25,866 nucleotides of DNA from a virus, in IMG/VR virus record IMGVR_UViG_3300034200_000178, positions 1 to 25,866 of that record; one strand, written 5' to 3'. Made by a program: the position numbers and the translations under genes. Within the stretch, counting starts at the first letter, position 1. Every line of letters begins with the position of its first letter. Below, piece after piece: positions 8,267 through 15,790 of this stretch. The notes beneath the pieces are model-generated. The model was not told where the DNA came from, did no database searches, and worked only from the letters and a program-made list of their open reading frames with translations.

Positions 8267-10643
8267 CCTACAACCGACGGCAACGATGGCCGAGGAAGCC
8301 GAACGCGGGTTAGCGTGGCGCGAGGAATTCGGACGGGGCGGAACCGCCGTCGGCGTTGCTAGGGCGCGTGATATAAAAAACCGTGTTACATTATCACCGG
8401 AAACTGTCCGACGGATGGTTTCGTATTTTGCAAGACATGAAGTCGACAAGCAGGGCGCAGGGTGGTCGCCGGGGGAAGATGGCTACCCGTCCGCCGGACG
8501 GATTGCATGGGCGCTATGGGGCGGCGATCCGGGCCGCGCATGGGCGAATGAAAAAGACCGGCTATTAGATGCCGAAGAAAGCGAGGGTCGGAATATGGAC
8601 CAACAAAGACACATTGTCGCCGTCGTCGAGGACGAAGCGACCGTAACCATTACGTTCGAAAAATCCGTAATGGACATGGACGAATCCGAGGAAGCCGAAG
8701 CCGCAATCGAAGCGGTCGAGGAAGCCGCCGAGGATGAAGCCGAGTTAGTCGGCGAACGTCCGAAAGATATGTTCGGTAACGAGCCGTGGGAGGAAGATTA
8801 CGCAGGACCGGCCAAACGAAAAGGCCCGGAGAAACGCGTATTCCGCAGCGCGGTATTTGAACGCGAGTCGGTGCAGGACGCCGACCGCCGGGTGAGTTTA
8901 GCATTCTCCAGCGAAGCCGCAGTCGAGCGCGGTTGGGGTATGGAAGTGCTGGACCATTCGCCCGGTGCGATAGATTCATCGTTTATTGGTAGTGGCCGTG
9001 CGCCGCTACTGGTCGACCATGATCCCGCCGACCAAATCGGCGTGGTCGAAATGGTTTCCTTGGGTTCGGATCGTGTTGCACGCGCCGTCGTTCGCTTTGG
9101 GAAAAGCCAACGAGCCGAGGAAATTTGGCAAGACGTGAAAGACGGGATACGTGGGAACGTGTCTGTTGGATACGTCATTAACGAGATGGTTTCTGACGGG
9201 AAGCGTGATGGCCGGGAGGTTTACCGCGCAACCAGTTGGTCGCCACTCGAAATTAGTATCGTGTCCATTCCGGCAGATACTAGCGTCGGCGTAGGCCGAA
9301 GCATGGCGGAAACGCCGAAACCGGAAGTTATTTCACATTCACCGAAGGTACAAATTATGAGCGAAATTAACAGCGAAGCCGTCCGCGAAGACGGCATGAA
9401 GGCCGAGCGCAGCCGCGTTTCGGCGATTATGGACCTTGCTTCACGTCACAACCAGCGCGACCTTGGCGAGTCTGCCGTGCGCGAGGGTGCGACTATTGAG
9501 CAATTCCGTGGTGCGTTGCTCGACAAGGTGGCGTCCAAGCCGCTTAACGTCGACGTGGAAGTTGGCCTGTCGGACCGCGAGGCGCGTTCGTTCTCATTCG
9601 TGAAGGCCATTCGCGCCCTTTCGAACCCGCAGGATCGCCGCGCACAGGACGATGCCCGCTTCGAGTTTGAAGTCTCCGAAGCAGCCGCCAAGAAGGAAGG
9701 CCGAGACAGCCGTGGTATTACCGTTCCGGTGGACGTGCTGAAGCGTGACCTGACCACCTCGATTGCGTCCGGTACGTCGAAGGCTGGCAACCTTGTTGCC
9801 ACGGACCTTTTGGCCGGTTCGTTTATCGACGTGTTGCGTAACAAGATGGTCCTTAACACGTTGGGCGCGCAATTCCTGACGGGCTTGCAGGGCAACGTGG
9901 CGATCCCGCGTAAGACTGCCGGTGCGACTTCGTACTGGGTCGGTGAGAACAGCGCCCCGACCGAGGGCAACATGACCTTTGATCAGGTTACGTTGTCGCC
10001 GAAGACGCTTGCCGCGTATGTCGACTACAGCCGTCGCTTGATGTTGCAGTCGTCAATGGATGTCGAGACGATGGTGCGTAACGACCTTGCCGCGTCAATC
10101 GCCGTGGCTATGGACGCTGCTGCTATCTCCGGTTCGGGTTCTAACCGTCCGACCGGCATTCTCAACACGTCCGGCATTGGTTCGGTGACGCTTGGCACGA
10201 ACGGCGGCGCGCCGACTTGGGCCATGGTCACGGGCCTTGTTAAGGAAGTCGAAATCGACAACGCGTTGACGGGTGCGGCGGCGTTCCTGACCAACGGACA
10301 GGTTAAGGCGAAGTTGGCGTCGACTCCGAAGCAGACTTCGGGCGTCGAGGGTAACTTCCTGTTGGGACCGGACGTGAACAGCATCTACGGTTATCCGTTG
10401 GTGGTGTCGCAGCAGATTCCGGGCAACTTGTCGAAGGGTTCGGCGTCCGGCACGCTGTCTGCCATGATCTTCGGCGTGTGGAGCGACTTGCTGGTTGGTC
10501 AGTGGTCGGGCATCGACCTTATGGCCGACCCGTACACTGGCAGCAACGCCGGTACGGTCCGCATCGTGGCGTTCCACGACTGCGACTTCGCCGTGCGCCA
10601 TGTCGAGTCGTTCGCCGAGTGTAACGAGATTGTGACCGCCTAA
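8256..10643 (+). CDS. Fused prohead protease and HK97-type major capsid protein
   Basis: 795 residues in three parts. Residues 1-113 are an N-terminal module with the recognisable segment SPGEDGYPSAGRIAWALWGG, found in some phage head proteins. Residues about 195-350 are an HK97-type (S78) prohead protease: LLVDHDP holds the catalytic His (255), GNVSVGY the catalytic Ser (303), and WSPLEISIVSIPAD the conserved C-terminal strand. Residues 368-795 are an HK97-fold major capsid protein with an N-terminal helical delta/scaffold region (about 368-490), then VLRNKMVLNTLGA, SYWVGENSAPTEG and the closing HDCDFAVRHVESF. The protease would mature the capsid shell by removing the delta region. Start ATG with GGGAG at 8245-8249. 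Lys codons are 10 AAA/3 AAG before residue 368 and 16 AAG/0 AAA after it. Confidence 0.95.
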   Translation: MAIDLQPTATMAEEAERGLAWREEFGRGGTAVGVARARDIKNRVTLSPETVRRMVSYFARHEVDKQGAGWSPGEDGYPSAGRIAWALWGGDPGRAWANEKDRLLDAEESEGRNMDQQRHIVAVVEDEATVTITFEKSVMDMDESEEAEAAIEAVEEAAEDEAELVGERPKDMFGNEPWEEDYAGPAKRKGPEKRVFRSAVFERESVQDADRRVSLAFSSEAAVERGWGMEVLDHSPGAIDSSFIGSGRAPLLVDHDPADQIGVVEMVSLGSDRVARAVVRFGKSQRAEEIWQDVKDGIRGNVSVGYVINEMVSDGKRDGREVYRATSWSPLEISIVSIPADTSVGVGRSMAETPKPEVISHSPKVQIMSEINSEAVREDGMKAERSRVSAIMDLASRHNQRDLGESAVREGATIEQFRGALLDKVASKPLNVDVEVGLSDREARSFSFVKAIRALSNPQDRRAQDDARFEFEVSEAAAKKEGRDSRGITVPVDVLKRDLTTSIASGTSKAGNLVATDLLAGSFIDVLRNKMVLNTLGAQFLTGLQGNVAIPRKTAGATSYWVGENSAPTEGNMTFDQVTLSPKTLAAYVDYSRRLMLQSSMDVETMVRNDLAASIAVAMDAAAISGSGSNRPTGILNTSGIGSVTLGTNGGAPTWAMVTGLVKEVEIDNALTGAAAFLTNGQVKAKLASTPKQTSGVEGNFLLGPDVNSIYGYPLVVSQQIPGNLSKGSASGTLSAMIFGVWSDLLVGQWSGIDLMADPYTGSNAGTVRIVAFHDCDFAVRHVESFAECNEIVTA
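9344..9359 (+). promoter_or_regulatory. Candidate internal start for free major capsid protein
   Basis: GAAGGT at 9344-9349 lies 7 bases before an in-frame ATG at 9357 (residue 368, MSEINSEAVR). Initiation here would give a 428-residue capsid precursor without the protease, close to HK97 gp5 plus a scaffold region. The codon-usage change falls at the same point. The Shine-Dalgarno match is moderate, so this is a candidate rather than a certainty. Confidence 0.5.
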
Positions 10644-10656
10644 TAACGGCGCAGTC

Positions 10657-11184
10657 TTGATTGATCTAGCATCAATCCGGGGCCGTCATTCGGGACAACG
10701 TGCTGTTGTCTTGGGTGGCGGCCCCGCCTTGTTATCGGACTTGCGCCGGGTCCGGCCACGCGTCCAGCGGGACGGCGTGTGGATTGGCGTTAACCAGCAT
10801 TCGTTATTGCTGGCGTTAGATTACGTGGTGTATCAGGACCGGGAACTATTCCCAATCCTGACCGGCCACGGGTTCCCGTTGGTCACGCACCATAAGGACC
10901 AAGCGGATATATGGTCGGGCATTGTTCCCGACTTTGGCTTTTCCGGCGGCACTGCCGTCTGGATTGCCGAGTATTTAGGGTGCGAAGAAATTATCGTGTG
11001 CGGTTGCGATAACTACATGGAGAATCGCCGTTACTGGCATTCCAAGGTTGGCGACCGAGGGTTGGAATTAGGCATTTCGGCGATTGGTGCGTGGCAGCAC
11101 GTCCGCGACCGAATGCAAGACCCGACAAGGGTAAAAGTTGTATCAGGGACACTAATTAAGGTATTTTCCGCGTATGAAGGTTGA
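10657..11184 (+). CDS. DUF115/MptE-like (Maf-type) Rossmann-fold protein
   Basis: 175 residues. The N-terminal GQRAVVLGGGPALLSDL is a glycine-rich nucleotide-binding loop like that of the DUF115/MptE/Maf family, and FSGGTAVWIAEYLGCEEIIVCGCDNY matches that family's second conserved block. Relatives include 6-hydroxymethylpterin diphosphokinase MptE and the Maf proteins that put nonulosonic acids on flagellin. It is a short single-domain phage version. The start is TTG at 10657, 13 bases after the capsid stop, without a clear Shine-Dalgarno; no ATG exists upstream of the conserved loop, so re-initiation after capsid translation is plausible. Function could be sugar transfer or small-molecule chemistry. 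Family membership is inferred from the two motifs. Confidence 0.7.
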   Translation: MIDLASIRGRHSGQRAVVLGGGPALLSDLRRVRPRVQRDGVWIGVNQHSLLLALDYVVYQDRELFPILTGHGFPLVTHHKDQADIWSGIVPDFGFSGGTAVWIAEYLGCEEIIVCGCDNYMENRRYWHSKVGDRGLELGISAIGAWQHVRDRMQDPTRVKVVSGTLIKVFSAYEG

Positions 11185-11401
11185 AATGCGACGGTCCCGT
11201 ATGTATATGGGCCGAACCTTGGAAGCCGGACGGGTTGTCGAAGTCGACGACAAATTTGGCTATTGGCTAACGTCAAAAGGAATGGCGGTCCCGTATCACG
11301 GCGCGGAACCAGTCGCGGAACCGTCGATGCTGGACACCGTTTCTAACTTGATCGAAACACAGGTTAAGAAACGTGGACGACCGGCAAAAGGAAATTCTTA
11401 A
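11174..11401 (+). CDS. Small head-region protein
   Basis: 75 residues. Pattern: a basic start, a small beta region with MGRTLEAGRVVEVDDKFGYWLTSKGMAVPY, then a charged linker and a basic tail (KKRGRPAKGNS). Short proteins with this GxVVEVDD...L...G.A pattern occur between capsid and connector genes in many phages and are usually left as hypothetical. It overlaps the preceding gene by 11 bases and the following methyltransferase by 29. The basic AT-hook-like tail (RGRPAK) could contact DNA; that is an inference. Confidence 0.72.
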   Translation: MKVEMRRSRMYMGRTLEAGRVVEVDDKFGYWLTSKGMAVPYHGAEPVAEPSMLDTVSNLIETQVKKRGRPAKGNS

Positions 11402-11918
11402 ATACCGACAGGTTTACGCGAAATATCCAGATTACCGGATGTTTCCCGACCGGCTACAGCCGGTTGTCGCCGCTTTAAAGGGCCAGTCGGGTTCATTTCT
11501 CGACGTGTCTTGTGGCCGTGGCGAGTTGCTGCAAGCAGCCGCCGACATGGGTTTTGCGCCAATCATGGGAACCGAAGCCGTACCGGAGTTGTGCGGCTAC
11601 GGGATAACCGAAGCGCAGATACACGCGTTACCGTTCGACGATAACGCATTCGATGTGGTTACGTGCATCGACGTAGTCGAACATTTGCTACCGCAAGACG
11701 TAATCCCGGCATTGCACGAACTACAACGCGTCACGCGTAAGTATCTATTGATTGCCGCAGCCGACTATCCGACCTATTGGGATGGCGAGAACTTGCATCC
11801 GTCCGCTCGACCGTATTCGGCATGGGATCAACTTTTTAGACAGGAATTAACCGGCACGGTTCACGAAATCGGGCCAACGTCTACGTCGGTTATGTGGGGT
11901 ATTACTTATGGCAGTTGA
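11373..11918 (+). CDS. Class I SAM-dependent methyltransferase
   Basis: 181 residues. SAM-binding motif I is SFLDVSCGRGELL (about 41-53), with an acidic residue after strand 2 (GTEAV, E68), followed by LPFDDNAFDVVTCIDVVEHL (87-105), the usual motif II region of small-molecule and sugar methyltransferases (Methyltransf_11-like). No DNA-methylase catalytic motif (DPPY, NPPY or PC) is seen, so DNA modification is unlikely. The start is GTG at 11373, inside the previous gene and with a weak ribosome site; an alternative is ATG at 11439 (residue 23), still upstream of motif I. The end overlaps the connector gene by 11 bases. The substrate is unknown. With a glycosyltransferase nearby, sugar O-methylation is one possibility. 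Confidence 0.83.
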   Translation: MDDRQKEILKYRQVYAKYPDYRMFPDRLQPVVAALKGQSGSFLDVSCGRGELLQAAADMGFAPIMGTEAVPELCGYGITEAQIHALPFDDNAFDVVTCIDVVEHLLPQDVIPALHELQRVTRKYLLIAAADYPTYWDGENLHPSARPYSAWDQLFRQELTGTVHEIGPTSTSVMWGITYGS

Positions 11919-12219
11919 AACCGCAGCGGATCGCGCATCCATGTGCGCCGCGTCCGATTGGGGCGTTGCCGCTATCTACAAAAGCGGCGGCAAGCGTTAC
12001 CCGGTGCAGGGCATTTTCGACCGTGAGTATATCGGCGTAAATGTGTCCGACGTAGAGTTTGCCAGCACGCTTCCAGCGTTCCATTTCCCGACCGCATCGT
12101 TACCGTGCCGTGCCTACGTGGGCGATACGCTTTATATCGACGACGACGTATACACGATTCGTAACATCGAAAACGATGGAACTGGCATCACTCGCTTGCG
12201 GCTGGAGGCGACCGAATAA
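11908..12219 (+). CDS. Head-tail attachment protein, gpFII-like
   Basis: 103 residues. The sequence KSGGKRYPVQGIFDREYIG, then AFHFPTASLPCRAYVGDTLYIDDDVYTIRNIENDGTGITRLRLE, follows the pattern of lambda gpFII-type connectors (a small beta-barrel joining the head connector to the tail terminator), including the closing D-G-T-G-x-T-R-L motif. It lies directly before the tail terminator candidate, as in lambda. It starts inside the methyltransferase gene (ATG 11908), and its stop overlaps the next start by one base (TAATG). Confidence 0.82.
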   Translation: MAVETAADRASMCAASDWGVAAIYKSGGKRYPVQGIFDREYIGVNVSDVEFASTLPAFHFPTASLPCRAYVGDTLYIDDDVYTIRNIENDGTGITRLRLEATE

Positions 12220-12659
12220 TGGCGCACGTAAGACAGCAAATCCGCGAAGCGTTTGCATCCGTCCTTACTACGGCAAACGTGGCATCGACGATTTCTTCGT
12301 CGCGTGTGTATCCGTTACCGGCAGACACGACGACAGCGGCGTTGATTTACACGAACGCCGATAGCGTTACTGACACGACATTGCACGCGCCGCGTAACCT
12401 AACACGCGAACTAATCATCGTGGTCGAGTGCGTTGCGCGAAAACTTGCAGATTTAGACGACCAGTTAGACACGCTTTGTAAAAACGTAGAAAACGCCGTT
12501 GGCGCTAACAACACGTTAAGCGGACTGGTTAAAGATTGCATCATGGCAGACACGACAATTACGCACGACTTCACAGGCGATGCGCCGATTGGGTCGGCTA
12601 GGATGCAATTTCGAGTTATGTATAGGACCGCAGAAAACAACGCGGAAATTTCAGTTTAG
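12219..12659 (+). CDS. Tail terminator/tail completion protein (gpU-like position)
   Basis: 146 residues, alpha/beta. N-terminal HVRQQIREAFASVLTT, central strand LTRELIIVVECVARKLADLDDQLDTLCKNVENAV, and a C-terminal strand pair DAPIGSARMQFRVMYRTAEN. This helix-strand layout and the central (I/V)E(C)-x-x-x-L-DD-LD pattern fit small tail terminators, which form a hexameric ring that stops tail tube growth and joins the head. It lies between the attachment protein and the tail tube, the canonical place. Identity is from pattern and gene order. Confidence 0.75.
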   Translation: MAHVRQQIREAFASVLTTANVASTISSSRVYPLPADTTTAALIYTNADSVTDTTLHAPRNLTRELIIVVECVARKLADLDDQLDTLCKNVENAVGANNTLSGLVKDCIMADTTITHDFTGDAPIGSARMQFRVMYRTAENNAEISV

Positions 12660-12675
12660 TTGAGAGGCAAAAAAC

Positions 12676-13071
12676 ATGGCAACACATCACGGATCGGAAG
12701 GATTGGTAAAGATTGGCGCAAACACGGTCGGCGAAGTCACCGGGTTTTCGTTCACGCTCACGGCAGAGTACGCCGAGGATACCACGCTGTCGGATACCGC
12801 GAAGACGTACAACGTCACCGCGATTACCGCGTGGAACGGTAGCGTTACCGCGTTTTGGGATGAAGGCGACACTAACGGCCAGTTGGCTTTTGTGACCGGC
12901 GCAAATGTGGCGTTGAAGTTGTACCCCGAAGGCGCGACGACTGGCGACACGTACTACTATGGCGATGCGTTGGTTACGGAAATTACCCGTAACGTGCAGC
13001 GCGGCGCGATCACCGAAATTTCGTTTAACTTCGTCGGTAACGGCGCGTTGACGACGGGTACAGCATCCTAA
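12676..13071 (+). CDS. Major tail tube protein
   Basis: 131 residues, mostly beta with few charges, and a conserved N-terminus of the phage tail tube type (HGSEGLVKIGANTVGEVTGFSFT). GAGAGG at 12662-12667 is a strong ribosome site 8 bases before the ATG, consistent with high expression. All three lysines are AAG, the same bias as in the capsid part of the fusion and unlike most neighbours. Next come the frameshifted chaperones and tape measure, as expected for a tube gene. Hexameric rings of this protein would stack to form the tail lumen. Confidence 0.87.
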   Translation: MATHHGSEGLVKIGANTVGEVTGFSFTLTAEYAEDTTLSDTAKTYNVTAITAWNGSVTAFWDEGDTNGQLAFVTGANVALKLYPEGATTGDTYYYGDALVTEITRNVQRGAITEISFNFVGNGALTTGTAS

Positions 13072-13084
13072 CAGTTGAGGGTTT

Positions 13085-13441
13085 ATGGATTGGAAAGATA
13101 AAGCCAAATCGCAATTCGCTGAACGGCGCAAGCCGGAAACGCTAGTTGCGATCCCGGTTCCCGAATGGGACACCACGGTTTATTACTGGCCGGATATGAC
13201 GCTGGCGGAAAGACGCGAAATCTTTTTGCTAGCGAAACAGGACGGCGATTCGACCGTGTTGGACCTAGAAGCAATGGCGGTAACGCTGTTGGTTCGGGCG
13301 CGGGATAAGAACGGCAAGCGAATTTTCGTCAATGCGGAACGGCGCGAGTTGCTCAACGAATACGACCCGGAAGTGATGGCTACGATTGTCGCAGCCATGA
13401 ACAACGGAACCGTATCGGTGGAGGACGCCGAAAAAAAATAA
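13085..13441 (+). CDS. Tail assembly chaperone, G-type (frame 0 product)
   Basis: 118 residues. Starts MDWKDKAKSQFAERRKPETLVAIPVPEWDTTVYYWPDMTLAERREIF and ends EDAEKK. Small chaperones of this kind bind the tape measure protein and are encoded between the tube and tape measure genes in long-tailed phages. The last codons GAA AAA AAA TAA form a slippery run, so a fraction of ribosomes should continue in the -1 frame to give the longer product (13085-13602). RBS TTGAGGG ends about 6 bases before the ATG. Confidence 0.85.
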   Translation: MDWKDKAKSQFAERRKPETLVAIPVPEWDTTVYYWPDMTLAERREIFLLAKQDGDSTVLDLEAMAVTLLVRARDKNGKRIFVNAERRELLNEYDPEVMATIVAAMNNGTVSVEDAEKK

Positions 13442-13602
13442 TTGAGGACGTGCAATTAAGGATGATTTACGCACTGGCGTTACGTCTGCACGTCCTACCG
13501 GAACATATTTTCGAAATGACGGAAACCGATTTTTCCTATCTGATCGCAACCTGTAAGTTAGAAGCACAAGAGCAGGAAGACAAATGGCGCAAGCACAAGT
13601 AA
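13085..13602 (+). CDS. Tail assembly chaperone, GT-type (-1 frameshift product)
   Basis: Join of 13085-13438 and 13438-13602 by a -1 shift on A_AAA_AAA (13432-13438). The shifted frame runs 54 codons from ATA at 13438 to TAA at 13600 (IIEDVQLRMIYALALRLHVL, ending KWRKHK), giving about 172 residues. The extension is helical and charged like the T domain of lambda gpGT, which bridges the tape measure and the tube subunits. It overlaps the tape measure start by 19 bases. An independent start for the extension is less likely: GTG 13450 and ATG 13462 lack a well-spaced ribosome site. Confidence 0.82.
13432..13496 (+). promoter_or_regulatory. Programmed -1 ribosomal frameshift signal
   Basis: Slippery heptamer A_AAA_AAA at 13432-13438 (the run is eight A, 13431-13438), followed by a 6-nt spacer containing the frame-0 stop TAA. 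Then AGGACGTGCA (13445-13454) pairs perfectly with TGCACGTCCT (13487-13496). The 32-nt loop holds a smaller nested hairpin, ACGC/GCGT (13469-13472 with 13477-13480). Spacer length and stem size match known bacterial -1 frameshift stimulators. Confidence 0.8.
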
Positions 13603-14786
13603 TCATTACCGCAGTCGATAGGACACAGGCGGCGCTAAAGTCGGTATCTAGCGGAATGAAAACGCTAGAAAAGACCGCGAAGGTTACTAGCAAGGCCATT
13701 AACCTTGCTTTTGGGTTGCTAACTGGCGCGGCATTGCTTGGAAGTTTTAACAAGATTGCCGAAGCCGCGAAGAAAACCGAGGAAGGCCGAAGGGCGCTGG
13801 ATAGGTTCAATACAGCATTAAAAGACCCGGCATTAGTACAAGCCGCTAACAGTTTTACGGCAGCACTTGTTACTGGATTTGCAAAGGTAGTGGAGTTTTC
13901 CGCAGAGGCGCTTAAAGGCGTTAAGGCTATCGGCCAAGAAATGGGCGTGCTTGGTCCAGACATTGACCGTTCACAGTTGACCGGAAACCGTGGCGGGTTT
14001 CGTGGGTTTGCGGCGCGTGGTCGTCGCAATTTCAACGAAACGACCGCGATGGAAAACGACTGGAAGTTTCGGCAAAAGGCGCTGGCAACTGAAAAGAAGT
14101 GGGCCGAAGCCGCAGCGGAAGCACGCGCCAAGGTAAACGAAGCCGACGCAGCGCGGGCGCGAGAAATGGCCGCGTTTAAAAAAGACTTGGAAGAAATACC
14201 CGAGTTATTTTCTACATCGTTTACCGCAGCCGACGTAACCATGGCATCCAGCGTTCAAAATATGCTGGAAGAAATGAACATGGCCGACGATATGATGCTG
14301 AACTTTGCCCAACAAGCAGCATCCAGCATACAAACCGCGTTTGCCGATTTCCTGTTTGATCCGTTCCAAAACGGCTTGCGCGGCATGGTTAAAGGATTTA
14401 TCGACGCGATCCGTCGCATGATTGCGGAACTAATGGCGTCGTATCTGTTGCGCCAATTCTTCCAGTATATGAGCGGCTTTGGCGGTATCGCCGGTAGCAT
14501 CGGGCAGTTTGCCGTTTCTACGCTGTCGGCGCGGGCCATGGGTGGTCCGGTCACTGGCAACACGCCGTACATGGTCGGCGAACGTGGGCCGGAATTGTTC
14601 GTACCGAATACATCTGGCAGCATTGTTCCCAATCACGCCATGGGTGGCGTAACCGTGTCGCCGGTTTACAACATCGACGCACGCGGGGCCACGGCAGATT
14701 TGCAAAAGGCATTGCCGGGAATCATGGCCGAAAACAATCGGCGCATATTCGATGAACTAGACCGACGTTATGGGATAGGGCGATGA
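13584..14786 (+). CDS. Tail tape measure protein (short)
   Basis: 400 residues, rich in helix. N-terminal segment VIITAVDRTQAALKSVSSGMKTLEK is typical of tape measures. A hydrophobic stretch lies near 40-55 and a charged coiled-coil region at about 160-205. The C-terminal part has AFADFLFDPFQNGLRGMVKGFIDAIRRMIAELMASYLLRQFF and the usual GERGPELFVPNTSGSIVPN segment of lambda-type tape measures. In this family tail length scales with tape length (about 0.15 nm per residue), so a tail near 60 nm is expected, shorter than lambda's. It starts at ATG 13584, overlapping the GT frame by 19 bases, and ends in an ATGA overlap with the next gene. Confidence 0.9.
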   Translation: MAQAQVIITAVDRTQAALKSVSSGMKTLEKTAKVTSKAINLAFGLLTGAALLGSFNKIAEAAKKTEEGRRALDRFNTALKDPALVQAANSFTAALVTGFAKVVEFSAEALKGVKAIGQEMGVLGPDIDRSQLTGNRGGFRGFAARGRRNFNETTAMENDWKFRQKALATEKKWAEAAAEARAKVNEADAARAREMAAFKKDLEEIPELFSTSFTAADVTMASSVQNMLEEMNMADDMMLNFAQQAASSIQTAFADFLFDPFQNGLRGMVKGFIDAIRRMIAELMASYLLRQFFQYMSGFGGIAGSIGQFAVSTLSARAMGGPVTGNTPYMVGERGPELFVPNTSGSIVPNHAMGGVTVSPVYNIDARGATADLQKALPGIMAENNRRIFDELDRRYGIGR

Positions 14787-15790
14787 CCGATTACATATTA
14801 CCGCCGGATTTAGTCGCCAACGACATACAGTGGCGCATCCTAGACAACACCGCGTCGTATTCGTCGCCGCTTTCGGGAGCGGTTAAGACTTACTCACGGC
14901 CCGGTAATCGGTGGGCCGCTACACTGTCCTTCCGTGCGATATCGGATCAGAAACGCCGACGGTTGTTGTCATTGCTGGCCGCGTTGCGCGGTCGCTCAAA
15001 TCGCCTATGGTTTACCGAACCCGGCTATTCGTTTGCGGGTTCGTTTTCCTGTCCCGAGTTGATCACCAATAACGCCGCAGTCGTGGCGACTACAGGGTGG
15101 TCATCGTCGAGCGCCGAAGTCGCGTTATCGGCAGACTCGCATTTTGGCTTGCGTCTTGCCCGCACAGCGGCCACAGCAGATGCCTACGCTTACCAAAGCG
15201 CAGCCACCACGGTTGCCAGTGCGCCCTACGCAATACGAGCCGTTTATGGGGCCGGAAAAGGCAACGTCCGTATTGGGGCGGCGGCTGGTACGTCGCAGGG
15301 CGGCACGACGCTGTTAAACGGCACTGTACGTACAACAGCCGGACGTTATACCGATTCGTTCACGGCGTCCGGTACATCGACGCACGTTAGTTTCTACGAC
15401 TACTACAGCGGACGTGCAGCCGGGGCGTTTCAGTTTCTTTCGTGGGCGTCACTGACACGTTGTGCGCTAGTGGCGGGGGGATCGCAAACTGGCGGGGCGT
15501 TGAACATCGACGGCTTGCCGACTTCGACAAACGGGTTGGCCCGTGCGGGCGATTGGGTCGAGATTAACGGCGAACTAAAGCGACTAACGGCTGACCTTAA
15601 TTCCGACAGCAGCGGCGCGGGTTACATCATGTTCGAGCCGACGCTACGCACGTCGCCAGCGGATAACACGGCAGTTGTGTTCCGTAATCCAATGGGTCGT
15701 TTCCTGTTGGCCGAGGATGCGGGCAGTTGGTCCACACGACCCGGCACGCTTTCAGAAATGACGATTGATCTAGTCGAGGACATAGCCTAA
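14783..15790 (+). CDS. Distal tail protein with inserted jelly-roll (CBM-like) domain
   Basis: 335 residues. The N-terminal part (1-88, NDIQWRILDNTASYSSPLSGAVKTYSRPGNRWAATLSFR) and C-terminal part (about 235-335, ALNIDGLPTSTNGLARAGDWVEINGELKRL then FEPTLRTSPADNTAVVFRNPMGRFLLAED) are the two halves of a common minor/distal tail protein. They are separated by about 145 residues reading as a beta jelly-roll (ELITNNAAVVATTGWSSSSAEV ... YAYQSAATTVASAPYAIRAVY), the pattern of carbohydrate-binding modules of the CBM4/9 type. The gene follows the tape measure (ATGA overlap), and the protein probably sits at the tail tip near the host surface. The sugar-binding inference is by pattern only. Confidence 0.78.
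   Translation: MTDYILPPDLVANDIQWRILDNTASYSSPLSGAVKTYSRPGNRWAATLSFRAISDQKRRRLLSLLAALRGRSNRLWFTEPGYSFAGSFSCPELITNNAAVVATTGWSSSSAEVALSADSHFGLRLARTAATADAYAYQSAATTVASAPYAIRAVYGAGKGNVRIGAAAGTSQGGTTLLNGTVRTTAGRYTDSFTASGTSTHVSFYDYYSGRAAGAFQFLSWASLTRCALVAGGSQTGGALNIDGLPTSTNGLARAGDWVEINGELKRLTADLNSDSSGAGYIMFEPTLRTSPADNTAVVFRNPMGRFLLAEDAGSWSTRPGTLSEMTIDLVEDIA

Noticed and set aside
13265-14242. A 325-residue - strand ORF over the tape measure
   Set aside because: It is a low-complexity Ala/Ser-rich shadow of the tape measure coding strand and crosses the frameshift region.
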